Assembly (NCBI GenBank): GCA_039566865.1
Contig: CM076949.1
Span: forward strand, 25,272,501-25,336,500
Source of the DNA: Aurelia coerulea
Taxonomy: Eukaryota > Cnidaria > Scyphozoa > Semaeostomeae > Ulmaridae
Length of the DNA: 64,000 bases
Direction: 5' to 3'
Program-made: the position numbers and the translations under genes
The notes under the pieces: generated by a model
The model's database searches: none
Told to the model about the DNA's origin: nothing
The model's input: the letters and a program-made list of their open reading frames with translations, nothing else
In this document: positions 39,601 through 49,476 of the stretch, piece after piece
Position numbering within the stretch: position 1 is the first letter of the stretch
How the letters are laid out: each line of letters begins with the position of its first letter

Positions 39601-42600
39601 AGGAGCTTCAACATTCAATGACAACAGTTGAAAAAAGTAGTCTCTTTTATTTTTTGTTTTATTTATGGATCTCTATTCTGGACATGTAAATATTTGAAAT
39701 CACACTGCAGTCTGTTACCAATGCCAACAAGAAACGAGCTTGTACCCTTGTCAGATCATGCCTAGATGATGAAGTCATCGATCCTTTCAGAAATTACTTC
39801 CAGCTGATAGAACATTCGATACGGACAAGAAACAGTTCAAAAATAATACGTCTGCCAATGATTAAAACAGAGTACGCCAGAAAAAGTTTCTCATTCACCG
39901 GTGCAAAAGAGTACAATATGCTCCCATTGGAAGCTCGTGAAATGCCAACAACTGATTTCCTTACTTTTTTAAAGAAACATTTTAGCTGAAATGCACGGAC
40001 ACTTTTATTGTAAAACTTGATAAGTACTTTTTATATTGCTTTTCTTTAGGTTAATTCAATAAAAATATGTTCGTTGCGTGTGGTACTATGTAATTGAACA
40101 GTAATATAATATATAAATGATTTAAGTACCAAAAATAGCTAAGATGTTTAAAACACGACGTTTCGAGCATGTGTTCGAGTATGTACTGCATGTACATGCA
40201 TGTATGTATGTTTGTTGTTTTCTTTAGGTCAGGTTTATGTTTAGGTTGCACTCTACAATCTATACTGGACACACGTTGAAAACAGCTTTTTGCAAGTTGA
40301 AGCGTCTATCCAGTTTAAATATTCGAAATTATTATTATTATTATCATTATTATTTATAGCTGATCGAAGCTGAACATGCCACTTATTGCACAAAAATTGC
40401 TGTGTGTCAAGGATTTCATGAGGGACTTGTAGGGTGGCTGATTGAGAACTGTGATGCTAGCAGCTTACAAAAATTATCCCAAAGGCTCTAAAGTTACCCA
40501 CATCGATAACGCACATTGCCTTGCAAAAAAGTTAGGTTCAGGAGACTTCTGGAAAGTATACGACAAAAAACAACAGCGAATACGATGAATTTATTTTTGC
40601 CAATATTTCATCCTGCCATGCAGGACTTCTTCAGGGCTGTAAATTACGTTTTGTACCATGTACCAAAAAATTCTTACCTTGACAGCGGACAAAACAACAG
40701 CAGCATTTGCATGTGATAATCTTGGTGTAACTCTTTCACAAATGCTAAAATAGATGAAATGGTATGAATAAGAACTCTTCATAATACATTAAGATTTGTA
40801 AATCTTTGTGCAAACATAACCAGGCATGTACCAATATTTTCATTTGGCGGCAGCAAGGAGTGAATCTAACAATAGACGAAACTTTGGCACAGAAACAAAG
40901 AGCTTTTGCCATTTTTAGACTGATGTTTAATCACGAGATACAAGAAATATAATGGGACAGTTCTTAGTAAGCTATTGTTTCAGTTAAAAGCATTGTTTAT
41001 TTATATTTTGGGGGGGTGCTCACAACCCCTTGCTCCCCAAAGTGCCTACCACTGGTAAGAAGTGAGTAAAATGTCTACTAGAAATGTGAACTAGGCCAGA
41101 CGGATTTCATTTCTAATAGTTAATAATGCATAGACAGAGATGGCGCCAGGGAAGAAATGCTAGGGGGGCAAATACTGTCAGAGTGCCGACAGTGAGAAAC
41201 TTTTTATGAACGAGCTCAATTCAAGTTCATTCAGATGACAACGCAGCAAAGAAATCTGGAGGTGCAGGTTATGAAAATGCTGACAGTGCGTAGAAATTGT
41301 CGAAAATTCAAGTGCCGATGGGGGGGCTCAATGAAATTTTGGGGGGCTCCTGCCCCCCCTAGCACCCCTGCTGGCGCCATCCCTGTGCATAGAAATGTGT
41401 TCATTAAGTTTGCATGTAATCAAAAGTAAATAGCAAATTTAACAGCATGTACCAACCTTTGAGCTTCCTTCTCATCTTTTGGAGCATATGTGGCCAAAGA
41501 GTCCAGGATGAAAATCTGTCCCCACCTTGAAGAAGGATATGATTTAAATTGATGGTTTTAACAAATATGACATGATAACTATCACAATTCCTACAAGTAA
41601 TCTGAAAAAGAAATCACACTTTGAATTTCTCCAATTAACTGGCAAAATTTACATGACAATCTCTTTCTTGATGGTGCCAAAAATGGTATATTCATTGTAC
41701 ATGATCAAAATGTTGCAGGTACTTTTTGTCTCCTTGCATATAAATTTACATGCTTAAGAAATACAGTAGACTTGTACACAAACAAATAAGAAAGACAACA
41801 ACACTCACTCTGTGCATTCGTTGAGCGCAGTAAGAAGCTTATTGATTGTTTGTGGATTTATTTCAAAGTACTGATTAGCATTTGGAGATGACTCAGCAAT
41901 TTCTGCCAAAGCTGCAACTGCATTTGCTACCACCTAAAATAAAATAAATTCTTTTGAGTATTTGAACATTGTAAGTGGCTTTATGCAACATTAAATTGTA
42001 CTCATGACTTATTCCACCAAAGTAAAATCTATGTTGAACATTAAATCATTGTATGGTAGACAAGTCGAAGATCTTTGCATCAAGTAATCAAACAGCCTTT
42101 TAGAAAAATGGAATAGACACCAAGATCTTGCTTCCTTTTTAATCTTCTTTCAAACTGCTTCCTTCAAGAAAACTTTTGCCTCAAAATTCACATTCTATGT
42201 ACAGTATATGAGCTCCTCGTAAGTATCTGCTTCCAGAGAAGTTAGATGTGAAACAATTTAAAAAGTTATTTGGAGATTTTCAACGATTTTCTCACAAAAT
42301 TTCAACTTCAAATATCAAAATAATCACATTAAAACAATTTTACGCCTATAAATGATGGAGCACCAATCGCAAGGATTAGAATTTATCTTACCATTGGATT
42401 TGAATCTGAAAGCAGATCCCTCAATGTTTCAAGAAATCCCTGATCTTCAACCAGTGTTGAATTGATGTCATGCAATTTTGCGACACAAACTGCAGCAGTC
42501 TTCCTGACATAAGGGTCCTCATCTTTGAGGCATTTGCGAAGTGGCTCACAAAGATATTCTGTGATTTTATCCACCCTGATGCAACCCATTGTTCTTACTG

Positions 42601-45600
42601 CAAGAGCTCTGATGAGTGGGTTTGGATCTTCACAGTCCTGAAACATAACCAAGATTACTGTAAATATATCAAATATAAAAAAACTGATTGCTTCTCTGTA
42701 AATTTTCCATCCCTTAGCTCCCAGCACTAGTACAATCTGCCTCTACTTAGCATACTGATATCAGTAAAAAAATCTGAGCTCAATACTGAATTTGTTAAAC
42801 TCAAATGCACTTCAAAAACTTAAGCAGCAGTTCAGAGCAAATACACAACACATACTGTACAATCAATCATCAATGCACTAAAAATTTCGTACAAACAATT
42901 CTGTACTGAGATAAAATAAATTGTTCATCATGCAAAATTCTACAGATTTCTTAGTGGTACCACATTTCAAATAACTGCACACATATTCTGCATCTATGAG
43001 TTGCTCACACCAGTATGATGATAATGATTTATGAAAACGAATTGATGTTAAAACTAACTACCAACGTTTTCATACGCCCTAGAGAAGCATAGCTTATCGA
43101 GTCTAGGGCGCTTACAATAATAGCAAAACCTAACAACAGCAATTTAAAACATTAACTACAAGTACCATATGATTAGAATATAACGTGTTTAAATGCAATA
43201 AAAATTACTTGAATACAACAGCGGTTAGATATGAAAAAAGTAAAATTATAATGATTATGATAATGATAGTAATACTGCAATAGAATATAATAAGGATAAT
43301 CCATAGATTGACGAAAAAGGGAACAAACTTATATTTCTATCCTGAAGCTACAGTAAACCAGAATAAGAAATTAATTAAAGGTAGGAGCCTATTTGATACT
43401 CTTTCAGAGCTTTAAGATAGCTTGTTAATGCCTGTATCTTTCTCAAATTAGGGGGCTGGGAATTCCACAATTTTGCTCCTTTTACAGAGATGGCACAATT
43501 GCCAAATCGAGTTTTGATTTTTGGCACTTGGAAAAGATCACTGTGTCTCGTTTTGTAGTTATGTAAGCTTGATCTTGTTTGAAACAGATTTTGGAAGACT
43601 GCTGGTAGTTTATCTTTGTTATTTACATACATATGCATCAATTTCAGGATTTTATGTTCATATTGGTCAGAGATTTTTAAAACTTGGAAATCTTTATGTA
43701 TTTCATTGGTAGAGGCAAGCCTCCTTTTGTATTGCAGGATTTTCAAAACTCTGTTTTGGTGTACTTGGCTACGTTGAATTAACTTTTTGGCTGCATCACC
43801 ATAAATTTCGATAGTGTAATCTATTCTAGACTGGATAAAAGTGTTGTATATAGACTGCAGACAGTTCTTTGGAAGAAGGTGACGAATTTTTCGGAAGATA
43901 GAGGCGTAACGGTTAACTTTGTTTCCTAATTCATCTATGTGCTTTTCCCATGTAAGTTTTTCATCAATGATTAATCCTAAGTATCTGACACTGTCAGATT
44001 TTTGTATTACATCACCTATACGAACATCGGGAGTATTTATGACTAATTTCTTTTTTGGAGAATATACGCAGTAAGTTGTCTTGTCTACGCTTAGCTTTAA
44101 ACGATTAGCCTTAAACCATCTATCTATTTTTGCTAGTTCAGTGTTGGTGTTTTGGATAAGATGGGTAATGTTTTCATTGGCAGCAAAAATATTTGTGTCA
44201 TCAGCGAATAGACGTGGCTGGAGATCTGTTGAATTAGCGATGTCGTTTACATATATGGTAAAAAGTAATGGTCCCAAAACAGACCCTTGTGGGATACCAG
44301 TGCTAATAGAGCTCAGTGTAGAGCAATTCCCATTTACAGAAGTAAATTGTTTCCTATTGAGTAGGTAACTAGAAAACCATTTATTAATTATCCCACGAAA
44401 GCCATAATGCTCGAGCTTTTTCAGAAGGATTTTGTGGTCAATCGTATCAAAAGCCTTTTTGAGGTCGAGAAAGACACCTAAGACGAATTTTCCTTCGTCA
44501 AGGCTTTTGTACATCTCATTTAAGGCTTCGATAAGTGCCATCACAGTGGAATGGTTTTCTCTGAAACCAAATTGTAGTTTGTATAAGATGTTATGCTTCT
44601 TTAGAAAGGCTAGCATTCTTTTGCACATTAATCTCTCAAAGATTTTCTCAAAGCACGAAAGTAGAGAGATCGGGCGATAATTATCTACTATCTAGTATCA
44701 AACAAAATAACAAATTGGCAAATGTTTTGATTTGTCAATACTATTTTCAAGTATTTTACAAATCAGATTTCATATGTCTTTTTCAAAAATCTGCGACAAA
44801 ACCAGGATGAATAATATCTTACCCTGACAAAAGTGTTGACAGCCATAATAGCCATGTCTGGTTGAGACTTGGCATAATTCATCAAATACAAATACACAAG
44901 TTTCTTCAACTCAAGATTATCTGTTTGCATGCAGTTGACAACATCCGGGAATAGTGCACTGAAATAAAGAATGAAATTTAGCAAATAAAGTTTGAAGTGA
45001 AACTTTAAAACAGAAGGCAAGTCAAATTTTACAAACCAGCAATTGCAAAATGAATGCTGCACATTGTTCTTAATACCAAAATGAGAGAATTTTGTAGAAA
45101 ATCAAAATATTGAATTTGATTTCAAAGAGCTCATAAAATTGTTAAATCTTCTTCCAATGCAGCTCTTACTGTATATAGTTCATTTTTACATTCCAATCAA
45201 ATTTTCCTGTAAACAATATATAGTCATCGTGTAGCAGTGACAAAACTCCTGTGAAAAAATCATATTAGATCAATCCAAAAAACTTTGCAACAAAGATAAA
45301 CATGTTTTAATCTAATCACAAAATAATTAAAAGGAATATTTCATTCAGTGACAAAGTAAATTACCTAACATCTTTTCCAACAGTCATACTTGCAATGACT
45401 TTCTTGACAGCCTCCTTCTTTCTCTCTTTCTTGTCACTGTTCAATTCACCTTTCAATTCATAGATTTCACCTAAAAACAAATTTAACTGTTTCAATTGTG
45501 GGTATTTTTTGTTTATCTTGCACATCTCTTACATTTTCTTTGCCAATTGCAAGCCAAAATTTCCTCTTTTCTTTCAATCCATTTGATTATCTGGATCTGC

Positions 45601-45797
45601 CTTCTTGGTGTCTCTGCACTGCCCCATTTTATCTTCATCCAAAATATCATTTAATGGGTTTTGGCTTCTACTTTTCATTCCAAAAGTTAACAAAGTAGAG
45701 AATTTGAAAAGACAGAAAATTGCAGTGAGCAAGATAATTACCTTTCTTTGTAGTGGTGAAGTACTTTGAATCAGTTTGTTTATTCGTGTTGAACTTA
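21632..45797 (-). CDS. AP1B1/AP2B1-like: AP-1/AP-2 adaptor complex beta subunit (beta adaptin)
   Basis: Large subunit of clathrin adaptors at Golgi/endosomes (AP-1) and plasma membrane (AP-2); the trunk is an alpha-solenoid, the hinge binds clathrin, the ear binds accessory proteins. Exons, 5' to 3': 45742-45797, 45365-45470, 44823-44958, 42392-42637, 41809-41933, 41457-41525, 40678-40744, 39315-39396, 36645-36717, 34318-34458, 32725-32800, 31766-31855, 30842-30930, 30533-30635, 30103-30279, 29209-29602, 28432-28475, 27882-28007, 26923-26965, 25244-25435, 23845-23970, 23409-23495, 22845-22912, 22333-22419, 21632-21706. They form one open frame of about 958 residues against about 940 in vertebrates. 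Diagnostic blocks: [86 protein letters not shown], a hinge clathrin box LLSMD, then ear [10 protein letters not shown] and [11 protein letters not shown]. Where the initiator Met is expected there is Gln, so the ATG must lie in an unlocated upstream exon. Invertebrates usually have one shared beta for both complexes. Confidence 0.96.
21807..22229 (+). other. 140-codon frame in an AP beta intron (uncertain)
   Basis: An open frame on the strand opposite to AP beta, between its last two exons. It encodes a mixed-composition, non-repetitive protein ([50 protein letters not shown]) with no low complexity. It is long for an AT-rich intron and could be a small nested gene or the remains of a mobile-element protein. 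I recognise no domain, and no splice partner or promoter is evident. Confidence 0.25.
24058..24319. repeat. MITE with CAATCCTCGCC termini, TA flanked
   Basis: The ends CAATCCTCGCCAAAACC and, reversed, CAATCCTCGCCAAAACC are flanked by TA on both sides (24056-24057 and 24320-24321), a Tc1/mariner-like duplication. An inner inverted pair, CCAAGTCAATGTTG and CAACATTGACTTGG, continues the foldback. AP beta intron. Confidence 0.82.
24447..24633 (+). mobile_element. tRNA-derived SINE, copy 1
   Basis: The 5' part has a polymerase III A box (TGGCGCAGTGGTGTAA) and, about 45 bp on, a B box (GGGTTCGATACC), the arrangement of a tRNA head. A tRNA-unrelated body follows (GCGTCATGACAAGGGGTC, then CCCAGCGCTTGGCGCTG) and a tail of TTCACC repeats. 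The same unit, about 80 percent alike, occurs on the other strand at 59053-59230. It sits in the AP beta intron between the exons at 25244 and 23970. It is not a tRNA gene: no acceptor stem pairs and the body continues far past the head. Confidence 0.85.
24848..25236. repeat. TA-flanked MITE abutting a splice donor
   Basis: The ends CAGTAGAAACCCGCATAAAA and its inverse are each flanked by TA. The interior has several degenerate AAGAACC/GAGGCTG motifs. The right end lies only seven bases into the intron that follows AP beta exon 25244-25435, whose donor reads GTAAG before the TA. Confidence 0.85.
25957..26453. repeat. Foldback element built of GTCGCAGA-type short repeats
   Basis: The terminal inverted repeats are AAGCCTGGTTTCCATTAAATC and its near-perfect inverse AAGCCTGGTTCCCATTAAATC, each split here as AAGCCTGGTT, YCC and ATTAAATC. 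Internally there is a 10-bp tandem repeat (CTCTGCGACT, seven or so copies, 26031-26097), scattered GTGTCGCAGA units, and an exact 38-bp palindrome at 26281-26318 centred on AAAATTTT. AP beta intron. Confidence 0.85.
27466..27684 (-). other. Possible small nested exon with SEHEDY motif
   Basis: An ATG-initiated frame of 72 codons on the minus strand inside the AP beta intron between 27882 and 26965. It contains [11 protein letters not shown] and then a hydrophobic stretch [11 protein letters not shown]. The DNA around the SEHEDY codons is about 90 percent identical over 33 bp to 59968-60000 on the plus strand, suggesting a duplicated exon or small mobile segment. No complete gene model could be built. 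Confidence 0.25.
28630..28815 (-). mobile_element. 5S-rRNA-derived SINE (SINE3-like)
   Basis: Read on the minus strand, the 5' part shows GAAGTTAAGC (like the 5S rRNA A box), and 30 bp later CCGGATGGGTGACC (like the 5S C box GGATGGGAGACC). A body follows containing CCGTCCTTCGGAAGAAACG and TTAAACTAGTGGTCCCATG, a combination I know from 5S-like SINEs in several marine invertebrate genomes. It lies in the AP beta intron between the exons at 29209 and 28475. Both ends are approximate and no target-site duplication was resolved. Confidence 0.62.
31091..31463 (+). mobile_element. MITE family H, copy 3
   Basis: Left end CTTTTTCATAAGAAACCGC, right end GTTTCTTATAAAAAAATGAG, a short imperfect inverted repeat. 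It is colinear with copies at 4950 (minus) and 9188 (plus): GTTAAGAAACA, CCTACCTGGATT, GACACTGTACAGTTATGGCAA, TTTTGAGTACGAATTATG. An uninterrupted copy in an AP beta intron. Confidence 0.7.
32208..32593. repeat. Mariner-like MITE
   Basis: The ends CCGGGTGTCCCAAAATGATG and its inverse are flanked by TA at 32206-32207 and 32594-32595. The arms extend further inward (GATTGCTTA, CGATTTTCAAAAACT, GGCTAAATTGTATTT with complements). The GGGTGTCCC terminus is common in mariner-type elements. AP beta intron, about 120 bp from the exon at 32725. Confidence 0.85.
32988..33322. repeat. MITE with CCCGTTCACACTGCTC termini
   Basis: The inverted ends GGCCCGTTCACACTGCTCGG and, reversed, GGCCCCGTTCACACTGCTCCG (17 bases shared after the first few) are flanked by TAAG at 32984-32987 and 33323-33326. 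The interior repeats CCGTTTTTGTGCAAAAACGG-like motifs. A rearranged partial copy follows at 33340-33600 (GTGAACGCACAACAAGGC, GGATCAATGTGAACGG). Confidence 0.85.
33340..33600. repeat. Partial, rearranged copy of the neighbouring MITE
   Basis: Shares GTGAACGCACAACAA, GATATCTTTGGCTCCG, CAATCATGAGGATCAATG and GTGAACGTGTAACTTCG with 32988-33322, in a different order relative to the termini. It lacks clean ends. Confidence 0.65.
33979..34161. repeat. Short MITE, AATAGACC family, copy 1
   Basis: The ends AATAGACTTTTCAGC and, reversed, AATAGACCTTTTAGC. The interior holds GCGACGCTCGATCGAGTGGC and ATTGTGCACATTCGAAAATT, which recur inverted at 38929-39113. AP beta intron, about 145 bp upstream of the acceptor side of exon 34318-34458's downstream intron. 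Confidence 0.78.
34459..39314. other. AP beta introns without identified elements
   Basis: Covers the introns around exon 36645-36717. Seen here: a GA microsatellite (34530-34552), three diverged copies of a segment with GTCTGGTT, AATATC and GAAAATTTGAGG (about 36790-36945, 37150-37230 and 37310-37430), and the MITE at 38929-39113. No nested gene is convincing. Confidence 0.5.
38929..39113. repeat. Short MITE, AATAGACC family, copy 2
   Basis: The ends AATAGACCTTTTAGCTATTC and its inverse. The core contains GAACGCTATTTTGC, AATTTTCGAATGTGCACAAT and CCACTCGATCGAACGTCGC, the same blocks as copy 1 in reverse. AP beta intron. Confidence 0.8.
39700..39989 (+). pseudogene. LINE reverse-transcriptase C-terminal remnant
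   Basis: Reading from about 39692, the frame encodes [20 protein letters not shown], then [29 protein letters not shown] and FLKKHF before a TGA at 39987-39989. The [21 protein letters not shown] pattern is the usual C-terminal end of Jockey/CR1-type LINE proteins. A TAA lies just upstream in frame. Only the last 95 or so residues survive. It is on the strand opposite to AP beta, inside the intron between the exons at 40678 and 39396. Too short to place in a clade. Confidence 0.7.
41135..41385. repeat. hAT-like MITE with 8-bp target duplication
   Basis: The ends CAGAGATGGCGCCAG and, reversed, CAGGGATGGCGCCAG are flanked on both sides by TGCATAGA (41127-41134 and 41386-41393). An 8-bp duplication with CAG-starting ends is typical of hAT elements. 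The interior has G-rich runs near both ends. It lies about 70 bp from AP beta exon 41457-41525. Confidence 0.9.
43060..44692 (-). mobile_element. 5'-truncated non-LTR retrotransposon (LINE, Jockey/CR1-like)
   Basis: Reverse-transcriptase frame open from about 44690 to a stop at 43375, beginning inside the conserved NYRPISLL block. Further RT blocks follow: [34 protein letters not shown] and the catalytic FADD (in place of YADD), then the thumb and C-terminal part. The endonuclease and the first RT motifs are missing, as expected from 5' truncation during target-primed reverse transcription. The 3' UTR holds a stem-loop at 43075-43110 (CGCCCTAGA paired with TCTAGGGCG). The frame has no stops or shifts, so the insertion is fairly young. 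It lies in the AP beta intron between the exons at 44823 and 42637, in the same orientation as the gene. The clade is judged from the motif style only. Confidence 0.93.
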
Positions 45798-46771
45798 CTG
45801 CAAAGAGAATGATTGGTATATTCTTCACTTGAAAAAGAAATTAGCCTTTTTGTTACTTAACAAATCAATCAGTAAAAAACAACTTTCAGCTTTGTATGTT
45901 GTAGTATACTATGATGAGACAGCTAACTATAGTCTCTCAATCCACATTTCTGCTGCACACTGTTCAAATTTTCACAGGACGAAAGTTAATTCATGCAATT
46001 TCAGGTGTATTTTTTGATAGGAAAAGAAATCTTTCATACAATTTCTTGCAAATTTTGCAGTCTGGTACTGCATCATCTTCAAATAAAGTCATTTGAATTC
46101 TTGACATTTTGTACCAAAGGAGACAACAGAGGACAACAGAGGTCTTTGTTTTCATATCTAACATTTAGTGCATGGTCCTTGGCCTTTGCCAGATTGGAGA
46201 GTTTGCAGAATGCGTGGAGGATCTCTACTTCATTAAAATCACTTATGTGGCCGTATTTGTGTTGCTAAACAATGGGGCTATTGTTGCCTCTATTGTTCCA
46301 TGAAAATTTTGCACCTAGAACTGTGGCTGAGATTTAAAGTGTGTGGCAGAGAAATTGGCCGCGCAAGGCAAAATTTTGAATCAGGCACCTTTGCACATGA
46401 CCTGCCCAAACATTTTTGATTTTGAGTTTCTTGGAATGTGGAAAATAGGAAATCCTATTTCCAGAAGTGTGACTCAAACCCATACTGTAAACTTTTATTT
46501 CTGTACAAGGAATTTTTGCAGATTCTTCTGCTAAACAATAAAGTACTGTTCTCACAAAGGATGTAGGAGGGAGAGGAATGTGTTCCCTGCGCATAGGTGT
46601 GCGTAGTATGACACTTGCATACTAGAGACTGTCAGCAGGCTATTCAAAATAGACAACAAAAGAAATTTCTCCTTGCACACCGGACAACCCTTTGAAGAGT
46701 GCCATATACTCTGAAGACAGGCATCAAGGCATGTGCAAGGAAAACTTTCAGTCTGGGACCCAGTATGGAAA

Positions 46772-46834
46772 GTAGGGTGCCACACTTTCCATAGCATAGA
46801 AGGTAGGGTGCCACACTTTCCATAGCATAGAAGG
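46772..46834. repeat. 31-bp tandem duplication
   Basis: GTAGGGTGCCACACTTTCC followed by ATAGCATAGAA occurs twice in a row, at 46772 and 46803. Confidence 0.9.
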
Positions 46835-46847
46835 TCTAGGGCAGGGG

Positions 46848-46971
46848 TAGACTTGCTCCAAGTCTATTTCTTTTTTGTCAGTGATTCTTCGTTAGTAATT
46901 CATAGAGAGGAAATGTAAAGGAGCATGTGAATGATTGAGAGGAAAAAAGAAATAGACTTGGAGCAAGTCTA
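46848..46971. repeat. Short MITE with palindromic termini
   Basis: TAGACTTGCTCCAAGTCTA followed by TTTCTTTTTT at the left end is repeated inverted at the right end. Each terminus is itself a small palindrome (AGACTTG and CAAGTCT around CTC). Confidence 0.8.
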
Positions 46972-47789
46972 GGGTGGCAGGGCCAGATTGGAAAGTTTGA
47001 CATGCACGGGGGATTAATCCCCGGCGCACTTTTTGTTATCCGCGCTGCCATACGCGCAATCTCCTTGATAAGCAACATTCATCCGCGCATTTGCATAATT
47101 TGGTAACAGCATATGCATGTTGTGTTATGCTGATATGTGCATTGTTACATCAAATTTGCATACTATCTGCACCATTTTTATTCCAGTTTGAAAATCCCCT
47201 GCGCACTTTTCAAACTTTCCAATCTGGGGGGTGGGGAACTCTTTTTTACTTGATAAGTTTTGGTGATCTCTGAGTGATCTCTGACTTGTTTTTTATAGTC
47301 ATATACATGTGGATCTAAATTGAGCTATTGCAGTAAACCTGTGTTGCTTGAGAAGAAAGCAGAAACATAAAAACATTGCAGATTATCAACCTTCAGTTTG
47401 CTACGGCCTAAATTTAGGCCCACTTCTGCCATCATCATATCACCTGATGAATGTCTGGGGTTATACGACTTTCGAAATGCATAACTTCACTCCAAACCCT
47501 TACCCCTTCAACCAAATCTATTACTATAAGTTTGAATACATTACCTCATCTTGAAGTCTGCACCTCAATGGGTCTCCAAACAATTATCTTTGCTCTTCAA
47601 AATGAGTGAAAAAGAACAGGAATGTGAATTCTCTTTTGCAGCTTTATTGACCAACACCTTCCGCCATGCAAAGTCTTCTTCGACCGCCTTCGCAGCTTCT
47701 AGGACCCAAGCCTTTTTATGCGTCGCAAACCCCAGCGGAGGAACCTTGCTTAGATGCTTTGATTAGAAGCACTTATATTTGTGTACCAT

Positions 47790-48880
47790 TTCGCTACTCA
47801 ACATTAACTCTAAACGACGAATTAAAAAACGTTTTTCAATGGCTCCTGTCTAATAAATTATCTCTTAACGTTAAAAGATCAAATTGCGTCATCTTCAGGC
47901 CAGCAAGAAAAAAACCTCCTCGTAAGATTAAACTAGAAATTAATGGTGATCAAATTGAAGAGTTAGATTCCACAAAATATTTAGGTGTAATCTTAGACCA
48001 AAAGTTAAACTGGAAAAAACATATTAGCCATGTGTCTACAAAACTTTCAAAATACACAGGACTACTTTATAAACTAAGACACTTTGTGCCAAAAAGTACC
48101 TTATCATCTCTTTACAACGCGTTCATCATGCCTCATATTAACTACGGCTTAATAAATTGGAGCTCAGCGACAAAGACCAATCTAACCCCCATAAAGCGTT
48201 GCTTAAAAAAGGCAGTTCGAGCTATAAACTTTGCTAAAACTCGTGATCACAGTCTGCCACTTTTCAAGAAACAAAATCTTTTATGCTTCGACGACATAAT
48301 TGAGCTAGAAATAGGAAAATTCATGTTCTCTATTGAAAATAGACTCTTGGATCAAACTTTCTTAGAAATGTTTAAAAAAACAAATGAACGACACACACGA
48401 TGTACGCGACAGGCTACCAGAAATGATTTCATTCTTCCAAAAACAAAACTAAATGTCGTTAAACGCACCATAACATACACTGGTGCCATCACCTGGAATA
48501 AAATTCCAAGCGAGATAAAGAATTTAAAAACAAAAACAATGTTTAGCAAAACTTTTTCTGAACACCTGCGAAAAAAATACTAATTTCATTACATGTCTGC
48601 AAATGTTATGCATCACCAGCCCACAAAATACTGTTTCTACCATTATTATTTTTTTTTCTTTTTCTTCTTTTTCTTTGTTCCTTATCTTTGATGTTTTTGT
48701 ATATATTTGAAAAAAAAAATGTGATAATAATGATGATATTTTTGCTTAGAACGTATCATGTATGAGTGAATTTTCAAAATATGTAAGCTATCTCCTTGAA
48801 AAAGGGGTACTTGGCTCGACAGCCCTCCGGGGTTTCTCTAGAGAAGAACTTCTGTTGTTCCCTAGAGTATCCAAGTACCC
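47790..48880 (+). mobile_element. 5'-truncated LINE, RT C-terminal part and 3' UTR
   Basis: The frame ending at the TAA at 48581-48583 encodes only the region after the catalytic motif: LSNKLSLNVKRSNCVIF, then TKYLGVILDQKLNWKKHI (the typical LGV-D-L-W-H block), FIMPHINYGLINW and a C-terminal ITWNKIPSEI. It is related to the LINE at 43060-44692 but clearly a different, diverged family member. The 3' UTR contains T-rich and ATGATG tracts and a long stem-loop at 48805-48879 (GGTACTTGG paired with CCAAGTACC). About 120 bp of in-frame sequence before 47790 does not look like RT and is probably flanking or fused DNA. Confidence 0.85.
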
Positions 48881-49476
48881 TGAACAGCTTTTTTATTCTT
48901 TATCTATTTAAATCTTTCAAACAAGTAGAAATGTAGTAGATTAAATTTGTTGTTCAAATGAAATTGAAATTGAAACATGTATGTGTTGAATTTCAACAAC
49001 CACAACCGCGATTTAGAGGGTTGACTAACAGGGTTGCAATGGCTGGAATGAGGGCAAAACTCAAGAAAATGACGGATAACATGCCCGATGTCGAAGGGCG
49101 CCCTTGTTTGCCAATCAATTTGAGACAAGCCCCCCCCCTACCGGGGCTGGTGAAAGAGGGGCTGGGAGGGTATCCTCTAAGGAAATCAGGGTCTAGAGGG
49201 CCAAATAAGGAAAGATCACAATTTTTATCTACATTACCGGTTCGGATACAGGAAGCTTCATTTCCAAGTTTTATCTCTGGGCCTAAAAAGCTTTCAGGCG
49301 GTGCCCCCCCCCCCACCTACAGACGTGAGAGATTTCCAGATTTGAAAAGATATGATTCCGATCAGATTCTGATTTCATATCAAAGTAGGATTATTATGTT
49401 CTGCTAAGTGGTGTGCCCCTCAGTGAGACATTTGGAGGGGACGCCGTAACGATCAACAAGGAACATGAAAAAATAT

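Larger units (their letters stand above)
45798..47789. other. 5' flank or first intron of AP beta
   Basis: It must contain, or be followed by, the AP beta initiator exon, which I could not identify. The only structure seen is the 31-bp duplication at 46772 and the MITE at 46848. Short frames here have no recognisable content. Confidence 0.5.

Noticed and set aside
47666..47790. N-terminal part of the second LINE frame as a protein domain
   Set aside because: It does not resemble reverse transcriptase and lies before the recognisable homology; probably a chance in-frame fusion.
48958..49407. 149-codon frame before the satellite
   Set aside because: It crosses poly-C and poly-G tracts and has a competing 107-codon frame on the other strand; composition is repeat-like and there is no domain.
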